Shown here: positions 1-8,801 of the stretch, one piece after another
How positions within the stretch are numbered: the stretch's first letter is position 1
How the letters are laid out: the number at the start of each line of letters is the position of its first letter
Source: Perkinsus marinus ATCC 50983
Taxonomy: Eukaryota; Perkinsozoa; Perkinsida; Perkinsidae
DNA length: 20,774 bases
NCBI RefSeq assembly: GCF_000006405.1
Contig: NW_003207677.1
Location: 997,487-1,018,260, forward strand
Direction of reading: 5' to 3'
Notes under the pieces: model-generated
The model's input: the letters and a program-made list of their open reading frames with translations, nothing else
Database searches by the model: none
What the model was told of the DNA's origin: nothing
Made by a program: the position numbers and the translations under genes

Positions 1-229
1 TCGCTTCATGCAGAAACCCTCAAATACTCGGATTCCAGATGTCAGTCTCGTGCCGAATCAGCGCTAGAAACCATTGATACGGCCAAACATAAACTCCACA
101 CCCACTAAGACTCTCACGCTGAAGTGAGGAAGAGGATGGTAGAATGCCTTTGGAAGCTCTACGCTCTAGGGCTTTCGACGAATCTCCATCCCGACGGCGC
201 CACCGGCCAATCTCGAGCCAATTGGCCAT

Positions 230-253
230 CCTGGGCCGGTATGAGGGATCCTG
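230..253 (+). repeat. Dispersed 24-bp motif, copy a
   Basis: This copy reads cctgggccggtatgaggg followed by atcctg. It matches copy b (300-323) with a few differences, and matches inverted copies near 1906-1929 and 3014-3037. The family has not been identified. Confidence 0.5.
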
Positions 254-299
254 GTCTATGGATCAAGAACATGCTCCAGATCACTCATTGGTCTTGACG

Positions 300-323
300 C
301 CTGGGGCCGTATGCGGATCCTGA
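300..323 (+). repeat. Dispersed 24-bp motif, copy b
   Basis: This copy has the core ggggccgtatgcggatcctg. The same core appears in exact reverse complement at about 1906-1929, so the pair forms a widely spaced inverted repeat about 1.6 kb apart. Confidence 0.6.
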
Positions 324-1055
324 TGCAACAGGTGAGTCAGAGTATTTACTCAGATGAAAAAATCAGATGGTGAGTAATAACCCCTGATTCACTGATTTTT
401 TACTCTGGAGCGAGAAATCAGGATCATCGCGAGGACGTGTGGATCTCTGAGCTGATTCGAGAATCTAAAGTTGATTTTTTGGCTGATTAATACTCTTACT
501 CAATATGCCTTGCTCATGAGGCTGATTTTTCGGGTGATTCCATTGAATCTGAGTATTTTCGAGAATCAGGGAATCAGAGTTTGAATCAGACATTTTTGAC
601 AAGACGAAGATTATAGTCGCTACGCCCCACAAGTTGTGGGCCACAACCGAAAGTGACAATTTCAAGAAAAGAAGAAAACGTCACTCTACGAGGGTAGAAC
701 CTGGTAGATTCGCCCCGAATGCATGCACATTTCCCGTTACGTTACAGCAATGATAAAATTTCGGAAGAAGATCTTTCGTCGCACTTGTACACATCCGTAC
801 TTCAAACTTTTCAATATGTTCACTCGGAATCAACTAACTCTGGGTTTCTAACTCAGAAGTTCTAAGAGGAAGCTCAGCCGCTGAGCCTCAGCGCTAGAGC
901 TTCCTTCTAGAGCTTTTAGAGCTTCCTTTGAGAACCGGTAGCGTGATCGGTGTCGTTATCGGACAATCCCTCAAGAGGATCGACGAAGGGCATTTATTGT
1001 TTTTATGAACAATTAATTGAATTGAGGAATGCGTAGTTCACACCGTGTGGTTGCA

Positions 1056-1321
1056 TGTACTACATGCGCTATACCTCCATACACCGTTTTATATCGTATG
1101 ATCTCATAGCTGAACTGGTTAAGGTGATACCTTCCTGTGCTCGAGGCCGGGGTTCTATTCCCGGGCAGTGTCATACTGATACCCTGTATGTACTACGTGC
1201 ACTATACCTCCTTGCACTGTCTTGTATCGTATAATCTCGTAGCTCAACTGGTTAAGGATATGCTTTCACTCGGTCGAAGCCGAGGTTCTATCCCCCGGTA
1301 CGGTCATTGTAAGAACCTACT
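1056..1321 (+). repeat. Tandem pair of tRNA-like (SINE-like) units, 133-bp period
   Basis: Two diverged copies (1056-1188 and 1189-1321) follow each other directly; both contain tgtactac and ctatacctcc, then a tRNA-like segment. Each segment has a perfect RNA polymerase III A-box (tagctgaactgg at 1107, tagctcaactgg at 1240) and, 45 bp later, a near-consensus B-box (gttctattc at 1152, gttctatcc at 1285, each one base off). The 45-bp spacing is that of a real tRNA. The bases expected to form the acceptor stems do not pair, so these are not working tRNA genes. A tRNA-derived SINE or tRNA-like repeat is the best reading; no poly-A or other SINE tail is visible. Confidence 0.6.
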
Positions 1322-1397
1322 CGCAAGGAGCTGAGAAGGTCTACCGTGGCGCGCGCTGAAGTCGTGAATCAAGGTCGAGAATCAGAATCAGGGTTTG

Positions 1398-1423
1398 GTA
1401 CCGGGGGTCCGGACCCCCGGTAC
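1398..1423. repeat. Perfect 26-bp GC-rich palindrome
   Basis: Two 13-base arms, gtaccgggggtcc and its exact reverse complement, meet with no spacer. The cccccggtac part also occurs at the end of the second tRNA-like unit (about 1292-1301), so the palindrome may have arisen from an inverted copy of that repeat end. Confidence 0.9.
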
Positions 1424-1905
1424 AGAATCAAGATTAATCCCCGTGTTAAACTGTGAGCTTGTGCATCATGAGTATGATGCCGGATCATGCTCAAGGTGAG
1501 ATTGCGATCTTGAATCTGAGCAGCTTTGAGGTTGAGTAGAAGAATCTCGACTCCTGAGAATTAATCTCGAATCACGAGTAAAAATCCCAACTCTGAGTAT
1601 TCAATCTCGAGTTGATGAAATACTCTGACTCAGTACCAAAAACTCTGAATCAGCCATTGAGTATAGATTTGAATCTTGAATCGTGATTAAGGATCAGGAA
1701 TCGGATTCAGCGGCTGATTAAAATCAAGGATCAAGGATCTTGCTCATGATTACGTAATCTGACTCTGTCTCAAGTACTCGTACTCAGAAATCTCGACTCT
1801 TTCTCCTGAGCAATGAATCTGAATCAGTTCTCTCGAATCAAGGTGTGACTTGAATCCTGAATCAGGATCAGAGCGTGAGTTGAATCATGGACTCAGATTC
1901 ATGAA

Positions 1906-1929
1906 TCAGGATCCGCATACGGCCCCTGA
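1906..1929 (-). repeat. Dispersed 24-bp motif, copy c (inverted)
   Basis: Reverse-complement match to copy b, with core caggatccgcatacggcccc. It sits inside the GATCC-rich tract. Confidence 0.6.
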
Positions 1930-3013
1930 TCCAGGATGATCCGAGATGCGCGAGTTAGATCTGTGATTCTTGATGTCGATCCGTGATCTTCGAGACAAAG
2001 ACCTTGACCCTGATCCCTCACTGTTGATCCTGATCCCTTAACTTTGATACTGATTCTCCATCTGTGATCTATACTCGTTCTTGATCCTGATTCTATGATT
2101 CTTGAAAGCTTGATCCGCGATCCAAAGATCAAGGAGTTGAGAAATTCTCAGACGTCTTGGGAAATTACGTTGATCCGTGATCCGTTTTGTCCTGAGGGAT
2201 CATCCTCTGATCCGGCTCAAGCATGAAATCAAGCTCTTGATCCATCAAAAGGGTCATTGTACGGATCAGTGGTACTTTTCGTGTTGAAATACGGTGATCC
2301 TGTAAGGGGGCTCTTGTGCTACGCTGCACTACTCATGGTCCTGATCCCTTCCAAATGCTACATACTCTGTGGTACAGAGACTTACTTCCAAGTTTATATT
2401 GAGTCTCAGTGATTGGGGAGATTCATGAAGTCGTACGCAGCATCTGTACTATGTACGAGGTACATGCGAGGGATGGTATTCGACACGATGACCGTTTGCG
2501 AAACCTACTCAAAGGCTACACTCTCAGCCAAAAAACTCATTAGTGTATGTTTACTACCACTTTAAGCCACTACTAACACCCAATATTGCCTCTCCATAAC
2601 TTCCGGGTTTCATTCTGGTTTCAAGCCCACTCGGTTGCTCGAAGCAATATGTCGCAGTAACCAAGCAACTTGTTACGGAGTTAACTGGTAGATCGGATGA
2701 GCGGGTCATCCGGGTTGGATTCTTGGTTGACGCTCTTTGTTGACTCGCTCCTGCGCGATACTTTATCGTGCGTCTCACTAGCCGTATAAGTGATCGGATC
2801 GCTTATGATGTATCAACTTCCCGGCTGATTCATGACCCAGGACCCCGATCTAAAACTGACCTGATCATGGGTGTTGTGATCTACGGAACACCAGAATGCT
2901 CTATGATCCTGTCTCTTGATCGCAATTTGGTTGATCTGAGCAAAAAGACAAAAGCAAGAGCACAAAATCACCACCTTGATCTAAAGACGTGATTTTTTCC
3001 TCGGGATCGCGCA

Positions 3014-3037
3014 TCAGGACCCGCATACCGACCCTGG
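3014..3037 (-). repeat. Dispersed 24-bp motif, copy d (inverted, diverged)
   Basis: It reads tcaggacccgcataccga followed by ccctgg and differs from copy c at a few positions. It confirms that the motif is dispersed across at least 2.8 kb. Confidence 0.45.
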
Positions 3038-3121
3038 CCGAACTGGTGGCTCGACCCGAACCATATCAAAAATCCAAGTTGTTGTAGTGGGACCTAGTTT
3101 CCATCAATACGGATGTTTGTC

Positions 3122-3140
3122 ATGATACACGGTGTATCAT
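3122..3140. repeat. Perfect 19-bp palindrome
   Basis: Arms atgatacac and gtgtatcat flank a single g. No neighbouring gene start suggests an operator. Confidence 0.85.
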
Positions 3141-3514
3141 ACACCTGATTGCGTGTCTCTGCATAGATCATCCATCCGTTGTCGGCTTAAACTAGTTAAC
3201 ACAACAAACTTGGTGTTACACGCAGCTCAAACAACCTGCCAATCATGCGTTCGCTAAATAGCTGAAGAAACGCATAAGGTTCGTCGTACTTTCTACTATA
3301 CAACTAAGAGAGGAGCTTGTCAGACTTCCACCAGATTCGACCATGCATACAACTAGATATATGCATTCTTACGACTAGTAGACATTCATTCACACTGGTC
3401 GCTAAATCCGCATAGTTACCAATTATAACGAAATCGGAGGGCCAAGCCTGAGAGATACAAGTCAGTTCGCTGGTAGGCTCTCTCACCCTCAGCGCCACAC
3501 ATTCGGATGCACGG

Positions 3515-5119
3515 CTAGACACTCGGGAATGGATAGACAGAAGCTCCAGTGCACTCCACAACATGGTGCAACGGAACCTGAAAGAAAAGGATTAAGATCG
3601 GAGCAACTTGTGCGTATCCAGACATACCATCTGATGCCTCAACCTGCCATCGTGTAGGAGGTGTACATCGAAGCGTCGAGGCGGCTTAGTGCCACTGGCT
3701 AAGTCGGAAGCGAATGCTGAACAGAACCATGTGTATAGCCTAGCCGTCATCAGGGCTGAAAAACGCGCTAAAAGACATACGTTCCGCATCAGCTATCTCC
3801 TCAAGATTAGCAAGAGTTTGACGGATCTCGTCCCTCAACATATAAATATTCGGCTGGGTCATAAACCGCACAGCCTTGCCTGATCAACGTGGGAAGATGA
3901 ACTATACATGAAGCGAGTAAAAGCTTACATGTACACATTGGGAAGATATCGCGAAGCTCCATTACGGCAGTTCTCTCAGCAAATCCGTCACCTATCGATA
4001 CAATACCTGAATATAACGAATAATGGGTTCTATGAGAAACATGTGGCTCACAGTCAAAGTCCATTTTATAAGCACATGCCATTTCTTGAAACTTGAACGT
4101 CTTCCACGAGCTGGCCATACAAGTAGCAGCCTGGGCAGATAGCTGCAAATGACAACACCCAAGAAGTTAACCATGACTTCTATCGTCTACTCCTACGTTA
4201 TCGGGCAGTTGTGGTCTTGCTGATACACAGGGTATCGTCTCCAAAACAGGTATGAGACGGGGTAGATAGTGCCTGGCAGTGAACGGGATCCAATTCACTG
4301 ATGAGTTAGTAACGATCGCTGTGGAACCTGAGAGAATCCACCATGATGGCTAACTGGATGCGATTCAAGGACCTTACCCAAATCACAGCACTTCAGGAGC
4401 AAATCAAGCGCGTAATCTTCGATCATAGAGAGGTCTCGGCGGACTGAACTCGGTAATTTTACACCTGTGGTTCTTTAAATATCAATACAGAAGACGTAAT
4501 TCCTGAACACTTACTTCCTCCTTGCCTGGCGACAATTTGCTCCATCTGGGCGATGGAGTTGGTTAAGTACTTACATCCACCTAAGCGCTGAGATATAGAC
4601 CCAACTTGAATCTACCAGTTGTAGTACGAAGCCAAGTCGTGGGTAGAATAGTGTCGTCCCAGTCGATGAAGAAGAGCAGTTGACGACCGCGACCTGCAAA
4701 CAAACGACATACAACAAAATGAACGGGAAGAACAGCTCACCCGCACCAACGTCGCCTGCTGATATCCTCGGGGAGAGTTGTGGACCTGAAAAGAAGGTCA
4801 CTATGAATGATAAGCTTCAGGACAGAGACAGACTTGAGCTGCTTCTGAGTATAGGCTTCAGATGGGACACGATCCCCCCAGCATCCTCCTCATTGTCAAC
4901 ATCGTCTCGATCTAATATCTATAAGGAGAGCTCACACACTGATAATAGGGCAGATGAAATTACCTTCGTCCCTGTAATATATGCTTCAGGGAGGTAGTCA
5001 GTCGAGAGAGGCACTACATTGGACGTAGACGGCCCTTGCTCAGGTGTAGAGGTGGCTGTGTTGCTCATGGACTTCTTGGAAGCCGTTACCGAGATCTTCA
5101 GAGGGCGGCGACCAAACAT
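3515..5119 (-). CDS. HAD-superfamily phosphatase-like protein, 11 exons
   Basis: The joined exons 5119-4964, 4918-4834, 4785-4741, 4693-4616, 4580-4515, 4464-4378, 4327-4197, 4142-3929, 3879-3781, 3716-3628 and 3577-3515 keep phase through ten GT-AG introns of 35-64 bp and encode about 370 residues. HAD landmarks appear in order: motif I FFIDWDDT (Asp106 as nucleophile, Asp108 as acid/base), motif II IVTNSS (about 177-182), a motif III lysine in SSWKTFKF (Lys230), and motif IV SIGDGFAER (Asp268). This is the pattern of Mg-dependent HAD phosphohydrolases; the substrate is unknown. Residues 1-95 are Ser/Thr/Pro-rich and probably disordered. The ATG at 5119 was chosen because the open frame above it overlaps the first exon of the divergent gene and contains no better start. 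Exon 6 may instead begin at 4443, also in frame. The C-terminus is uncertain: if the intron at 3717-3780 is retained, translation stops at 3740. Confidence 0.72.
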
Positions 5120-5345
5120 GCCTAGTAGAATGAGAAGATTAAAGTCTGATGCGTAGTAGTATAGATCTAAGAAGAGATCAATGTGATGTATGCTGTGATG
5201 TACAGTGAACAAGCCTGAGAGCAGCATCTTGCCAGAACCCGTTTCACGATGCGCATGTAAAAAGCGCTCGCCTCCAGAATTGTGCGCCGCTTCGCTGTTG
5301 AGGAAATGTTGATGGTGGGTGTGCGTTGCAAAGTGATGATGGCAG
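5120..5345. promoter_or_regulatory. Divergent intergenic region (bidirectional promoter candidate)
   Basis: About 226 bp separate the proposed ATG of the HAD-like gene (5119, minus) from that of the membrane-protein gene (5346, plus), so both 5' control regions must lie here or in the first exons. No TATA box or other element stands out. The minus frame stays open across it, so a longer N-terminus for the HAD-like protein is possible. Confidence 0.35.
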
Positions 5346-7137
5346 ATGATTCCACAAATATGTCTGATATCAGCTGTAATAGCAGCACTGCCGTTGGAAG
5401 TGGAGTCAAATGAGAAGAGTCTATCGGGGGGAATGTCTTCAAGGGTACGTCTCCTTGACAACAGAAGCACTGTTTATTGCGTTGAATTCAGCAATTCCTG
5501 GGATCTAGCAACTACGCATGTGATCATCATACTGATGTTTGCTCGATAGCAGTACAAGGTGTTGGTATGAGGGCTTCAGATTCCCTCATGGCATACGGCC
5601 ATGATAGTATACCAAAGGCTGCGTAATGACAATAATTACTTGCATTATGTGTTGTATTATTATTCAACTTTAGATCATCTAATACGATACGTGTACCTGA
5701 TAGTAATCGACTTATTGGTGGTACACAGCAGTTAGATATGCCTGGCGAGGAATGGGTAGTAATAATATGCCTGTTCGAGTCATCTAGGCTTATTGTCTAT
5801 ATTAGGTCTTTACAATCGATATCAATTCTCTAGACCCTGGTCGATACGATCTTTATGTCTTCACAGCCAGCGATGAGATATATCTTGGTGTATTAGTTGT
5901 TGTTGATCTTGGTAAGCCTGTTACTTCTGTCTTACTGAGCCATCTTAATATCATCAGGCATGGACTCGGGCACAGGGGATACAACTACACCAATTCCAAC
6001 TACTATGGTATGCGTGTATTATATAAGAAAATGATATTCAATTTCTGTACAGGCTTTCACTACTGGTGTTTTAATCCCTATTATCCCTACTACAGGGACT
6101 ATAGAGGATTCTGATGGTAGCAACTCTATTGCAATATATGTTGGACTTATAGGAGGCCTCAGTGGTGGTTTATTGGGAATCGTTTGTATTCTCATTGCTG
6201 CTTGCGCGGTAGTAATAATATTACTCTCAAGACATCTTTATTTTATCATTGTTGTTCAGTATTGTGGCTGGTCTGCTAGACGTAAAGGTTTCAAAGAGCT
6301 CAAGGATATAGAGTCTTATTATAGCCGAGATGATGGTCGTTGTGATAATGATGATTCGGCTAGCATCATTAGTCGACACATTAATGCTTTACATCATATC
6401 ACATCTAGTAATGGAGTAGATATTCATCAAGACAGCAACGACGACGACATTCATTCGGAACTTTCTCTCCTGTAGGCATAACAGGCTTGAACAATAATAG
6501 CATGTTTACTATTGTTGCTGGCGATCAACTCAGATCTTTGGATCCCCTTTGCCATCTTGCAGCTACTACCACTGGTGGAATGCCACATGATGAAGAGGGA
6601 GTTCGTCGGGGAGCAATAGTAGGGGGAGGGGATTAGATAATGATGACCATAATAACTTATATTCAGCCTGGTGAGCCTATCGCCCCGGCACCATCTATAA
6701 GAAGGAATGGTAACTTTCCAATATCATCACCAAGTGTCATTTCCTCCTCATTGGGGGAATCAACACTGTGTTCAACAACACAGGGTGTGGATAATGCACA
6801 AGTGGGAGCAGCATTACGGCTCGCAGCACGTATGGCTTTAGCAGTAGATATGGTAACATACTCCACCATCACCATCCCCACTACTACCACTTGCCTGTAT
6901 TAGGTTCGTAATAGCGCTTCTACTAGATCATCACGTGAATCAATATCGCCATCTCATAGTTGGCAGCGTCGTAGATCTCCTGAATATGGCAGCGTTCGTT
7001 TGCCCTCTTCACAGAGCGGCAATCGTAATGATTATTCATTAGATAGAACAGCAACAACGACGACGATAGCGACAACCTCGATGATGACTACTAGTAATTC
7101 TAGAGCGAACTATTACAATAATCCTTTTGCTGGATGA
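5346..7137 (+). CDS. Single-pass (type I) membrane protein, 9 exons, unknown family
   Basis: Exons 5346-5444, 5492-5622, 5674-5755, 5806-5911, 5958-6007, 6053-6407, 6476-6618, 6667-6852 and 6904-7137 join in phase through eight GT-AG introns (45-68 bp) to give 461 residues. An in-frame TGA lies just upstream of the ATG. The N-terminus is a likely signal peptide (ICLISAVIAALP). The ectodomain, to about residue 180, has a Cys pair (YACDHHTDVCS) and a beta-rich stretch with PGEEWVFTIDI and LDPGRYDLYVF, like an Ig-type sandwich, then a Thr/Pro-rich stalk. One transmembrane helix at about 182-214 starts with Gly pairs (GLIGGLSGG). The long cytoplasmic tail is Ser/Thr-rich with Arg clusters (SWQRRRSPEYGS). 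Function is unknown; a surface receptor or adhesin is possible. The intron at 6408-6475 is the least certain: if retained, the protein ends at 6475 with an acidic tail. Confidence 0.68.
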
Positions 7138-7558
7138 TCATGATGTCTCTGCTGGCCATAGAACAGTATGTGGCATACTGGCAAGTAGACTACTACTACT
7201 ACTAGCTGCTGTCAGCAACAGCAGCAACTACTAGTACGGTTTAGACCCGTGATGATATAAATTATTTTTACTTGTCATACGGTATGACTCATACCCAATT
7301 ACTGACAGGACATTTTTGCTATTATCATTCCTGCGTACGACTTTATGTCGATGATTACAATAATCATGATTATGATTATCGTCATGATACTACTATCCTA
7401 AGTCATGCATTTGTAACTGTAACGCTGCTACTATCGTGTCTGAACATGAAGGTGGTGGTACTACTAGTAGCCTTCAATATCATCAGCCGATCATCTTGAG
7501 CCTTGTCAATACATCCTACTACTACTACTACCAGTACTCAAACTGTACTTAATGGTAA
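7138..7558. other. Intergenic or unresolved coding sequence
   Basis: A plus-strand frame from ATG 7284 to about 7499 encodes about 70 residues with a hydrophobic end (VVVLLVAF). I could not link it by phase to the open frame downstream. Short CTA/GCA runs occur at about 7190-7230. Confidence 0.25.
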
Positions 7559-7951
7559 ACACTACACCAGAATACCAGTTGGATAGCACATGATCAGAAA
7601 CGAGAAGAAATCTCATGCATATTTTGTAATCCCCTTGTGTTTTCTGATGTAGTCATTATCATTAGTCTTTGTGCTCTTTCTTCTTTTTTGTGTCATCATT
7701 TTTATTTTACTATAAGTTCGGCAACAACAATAACAACAGCGCTGATGGTGGTGGTCGTGGTGGTTGTAGTCATCTTTTTGTTGCTGCTTACTCATGTCAC
7801 ATTCATAAGTACCAACTTGAATCCACTACTGTGTCGTTATCACTTACTAGAAGTCATCAATACTACTGCAGCTTCTAACAATGATGACACATTAGGTAAC
7901 CATTCCCTTTCTGTTGACAAACAACAACAACTACGACGTCGTCTCATATGA
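7559..7951 (+). CDS. Possible terminal exon of a membrane protein
   Basis: The frame is open for 131 codons from 7559 to a TGA at 7949-7951, with a possible acceptor (acaccag) just before 7571. The product begins NTSWIAHDQKREEISC, has two hydrophobic segments (around VVIIISLCALSSFLC and LMVVVVVVVVIFLLLL) and ends in a polar tail (VDKQQQLRRRLI). That would suit the membrane anchor and cytoplasmic end of a surface protein. No start codon or upstream exon is established, and the Val run comes from a GTG/GTC repeat, so chance openness is possible. Its strand and layout resemble the upstream gene, but I see no clear homology to it. Confidence 0.33.
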   Translation, partial: TLHQNTSWIAHDQKREEISCIFCNPLVFSDVVIIISLCALSSFLCHHFYFTISSATTITTALMVVVVVVVVIFLLLLTHVTFISTNLNPLLCRYHLLEVINTTAASNNDDTLGNHSLSVDKQQQLRRRLI

Positions 7952-8082
7952 GGACTATTCCTTGTTGCGAGAATGAGGGGAATACTGCATGTACTGTAGT
8001 TCTACTTACATTCTTCCTGCTCCTGCTCCTGCTCCTGCTGCTGCTGCCCTTCAATAGTTACTACCGTTGTTATTAACAACAT

Positions 8083-8432
8083 ATGACGACTAAAAGGACG
8101 ATGATGATAAACTCTCTTTCAACATTGATTCGTGTTGATTTGTCTGATATGAAAGAGGTATGGTATACGGATTTATCCAGTAATGTATATTAAAAAATCG
8201 TTAAGGTGGATATAAACCAAGATATGGTATAACAAGCGTCTACTAGTTCATGATGATGATTATGAATCCCCAAACTGTGGTAAGGTCCCCGAGAATATTT
8301 AGCGCTGTGATGTGTGCACGTATACTAAGTACTTTCTATGGAGCATGTCAGACGAGAGTTCATTTTATGCTGCTGCTGCTGGTGCTGCTGAAATAGGTCC
8401 ATGTTCAGGAAGAGGCTAATCAATCATGTTGA
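8083..8432 (+). CDS. Small hypothetical protein, 3 exons (tentative)
   Basis: Exons 8083-8184, 8247-8357 and 8397-8432 join in phase over introns of 62 and 39 bp to give 82 residues from an ATG to a TGA. The product includes LSTLIRVDLSDMKEVWY and then SPRIFSAVMCARILSTFYG, a mildly hydrophobic segment with Cys and basic residues. I do not recognise it. Support is weak because the exons are short and several other GT-AG pairs are possible. Further open fragments downstream on the same strand, up to a TAG at 8740-8742 (one containing EMRLGGYGIYLRRLILAY), may belong to this gene or to a second one convergent with the dehydrogenase gene. Confidence 0.28.
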
Positions 8433-8801
8433 TCGAGGGTGATTCATGATTTGTATGAGGAATTAAACTCATTTGGAGATGTTTATCCTCATCCATCATA
8501 GATGGGATATATACCCCAATAAGATAATGATATTGATGCACGGATTACTCAACACACATAATGCAGGAAACTGTCCATGCTCCTGCTACTCGTCTTACTA
8601 GTCCTGTTGATAATATATGGGTAGTAGAAGTCTAGAGATCAGGTTGATATTGAGTTAGATTATATCTACACTAGATGAAATGAGATTAGGAGGCTATGGG
8701 ATATACCTACGCCGCCTTATTCTTGCTTATATGAGATTTTAGATGATCATATCTGAGATAATCATCCAGTATTGATGACGATGATGTTGTTGTTGATGAT
8801 A

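Larger units (their letters stand above)
1..1055. other. Gene-free stretch, GATTC/GATCC-rich in part
   Basis: No supportable gene. A 69-codon minus frame (20-229) has ordinary composition but no recognisable domain. From about 330 to 640 the DNA is built from variations on GATTC, GAATC and GATCC with short AT spacers, which looks like decayed simple-sequence DNA. A short direct repeat (tagagcttcctt) occurs twice between about 893 and 930. Confidence 0.5.
1345..2250. repeat. Degenerate GAATC/GATCC-rich low-complexity DNA
   Basis: Nearly every 10-20 bases carry GAATC, GATTC, GATCC, GATCA or CTGA words, but no fixed period is apparent. Open frames in it, such as 1899-2132 on the minus strand, encode only repetitive Arg/Ser/Ile-rich text and are not convincing. 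It resembles decayed satellite or cryptically simple sequence. Confidence 0.5.
2251..3514. other. Gene-free stretch
   Basis: Only short open frames of 74-86 codons occur, without domains or a matching exon chain. A diverged inverted copy of the 24-bp motif lies at about 3014-3037, and a perfect 19-bp palindrome lies at 3122-3140. The last part (3304-3514) would be 3' flank of the HAD-like gene. Confidence 0.45.

Noticed and set aside
1100-1171. First tRNA-like unit as a functional tRNA gene
   Set aside because: The seven bases at each end of the tRNA-like segment do not pair, so no acceptor stem forms; the same holds for the second unit (1233-1304).
4919-5470. 183-codon minus-strand frame as one exon
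   Set aside because: It reads through the 4919-4963 intron and, above 5119, overlaps the first exon of the divergent gene. Its upstream half is His-rich text without a domain and has no ATG start. Only 5119-4964 is kept.
5346-5549. 67-codon plus-strand ORF as a stand-alone small protein
   Set aside because: A GTACGT donor at 5445 and an acceptor at 5491 switch to the frame that continues through the whole membrane-protein gene. Only the first 33 codons are used.
8240-8760. Reassigned stop codons (TAG/TAA read as amino acid)
   Set aside because: Some frames look protein-like across a TAG or TAA, but confident genes here use TAA, TAG and TGA as ends, and short introns explain the interruptions better.
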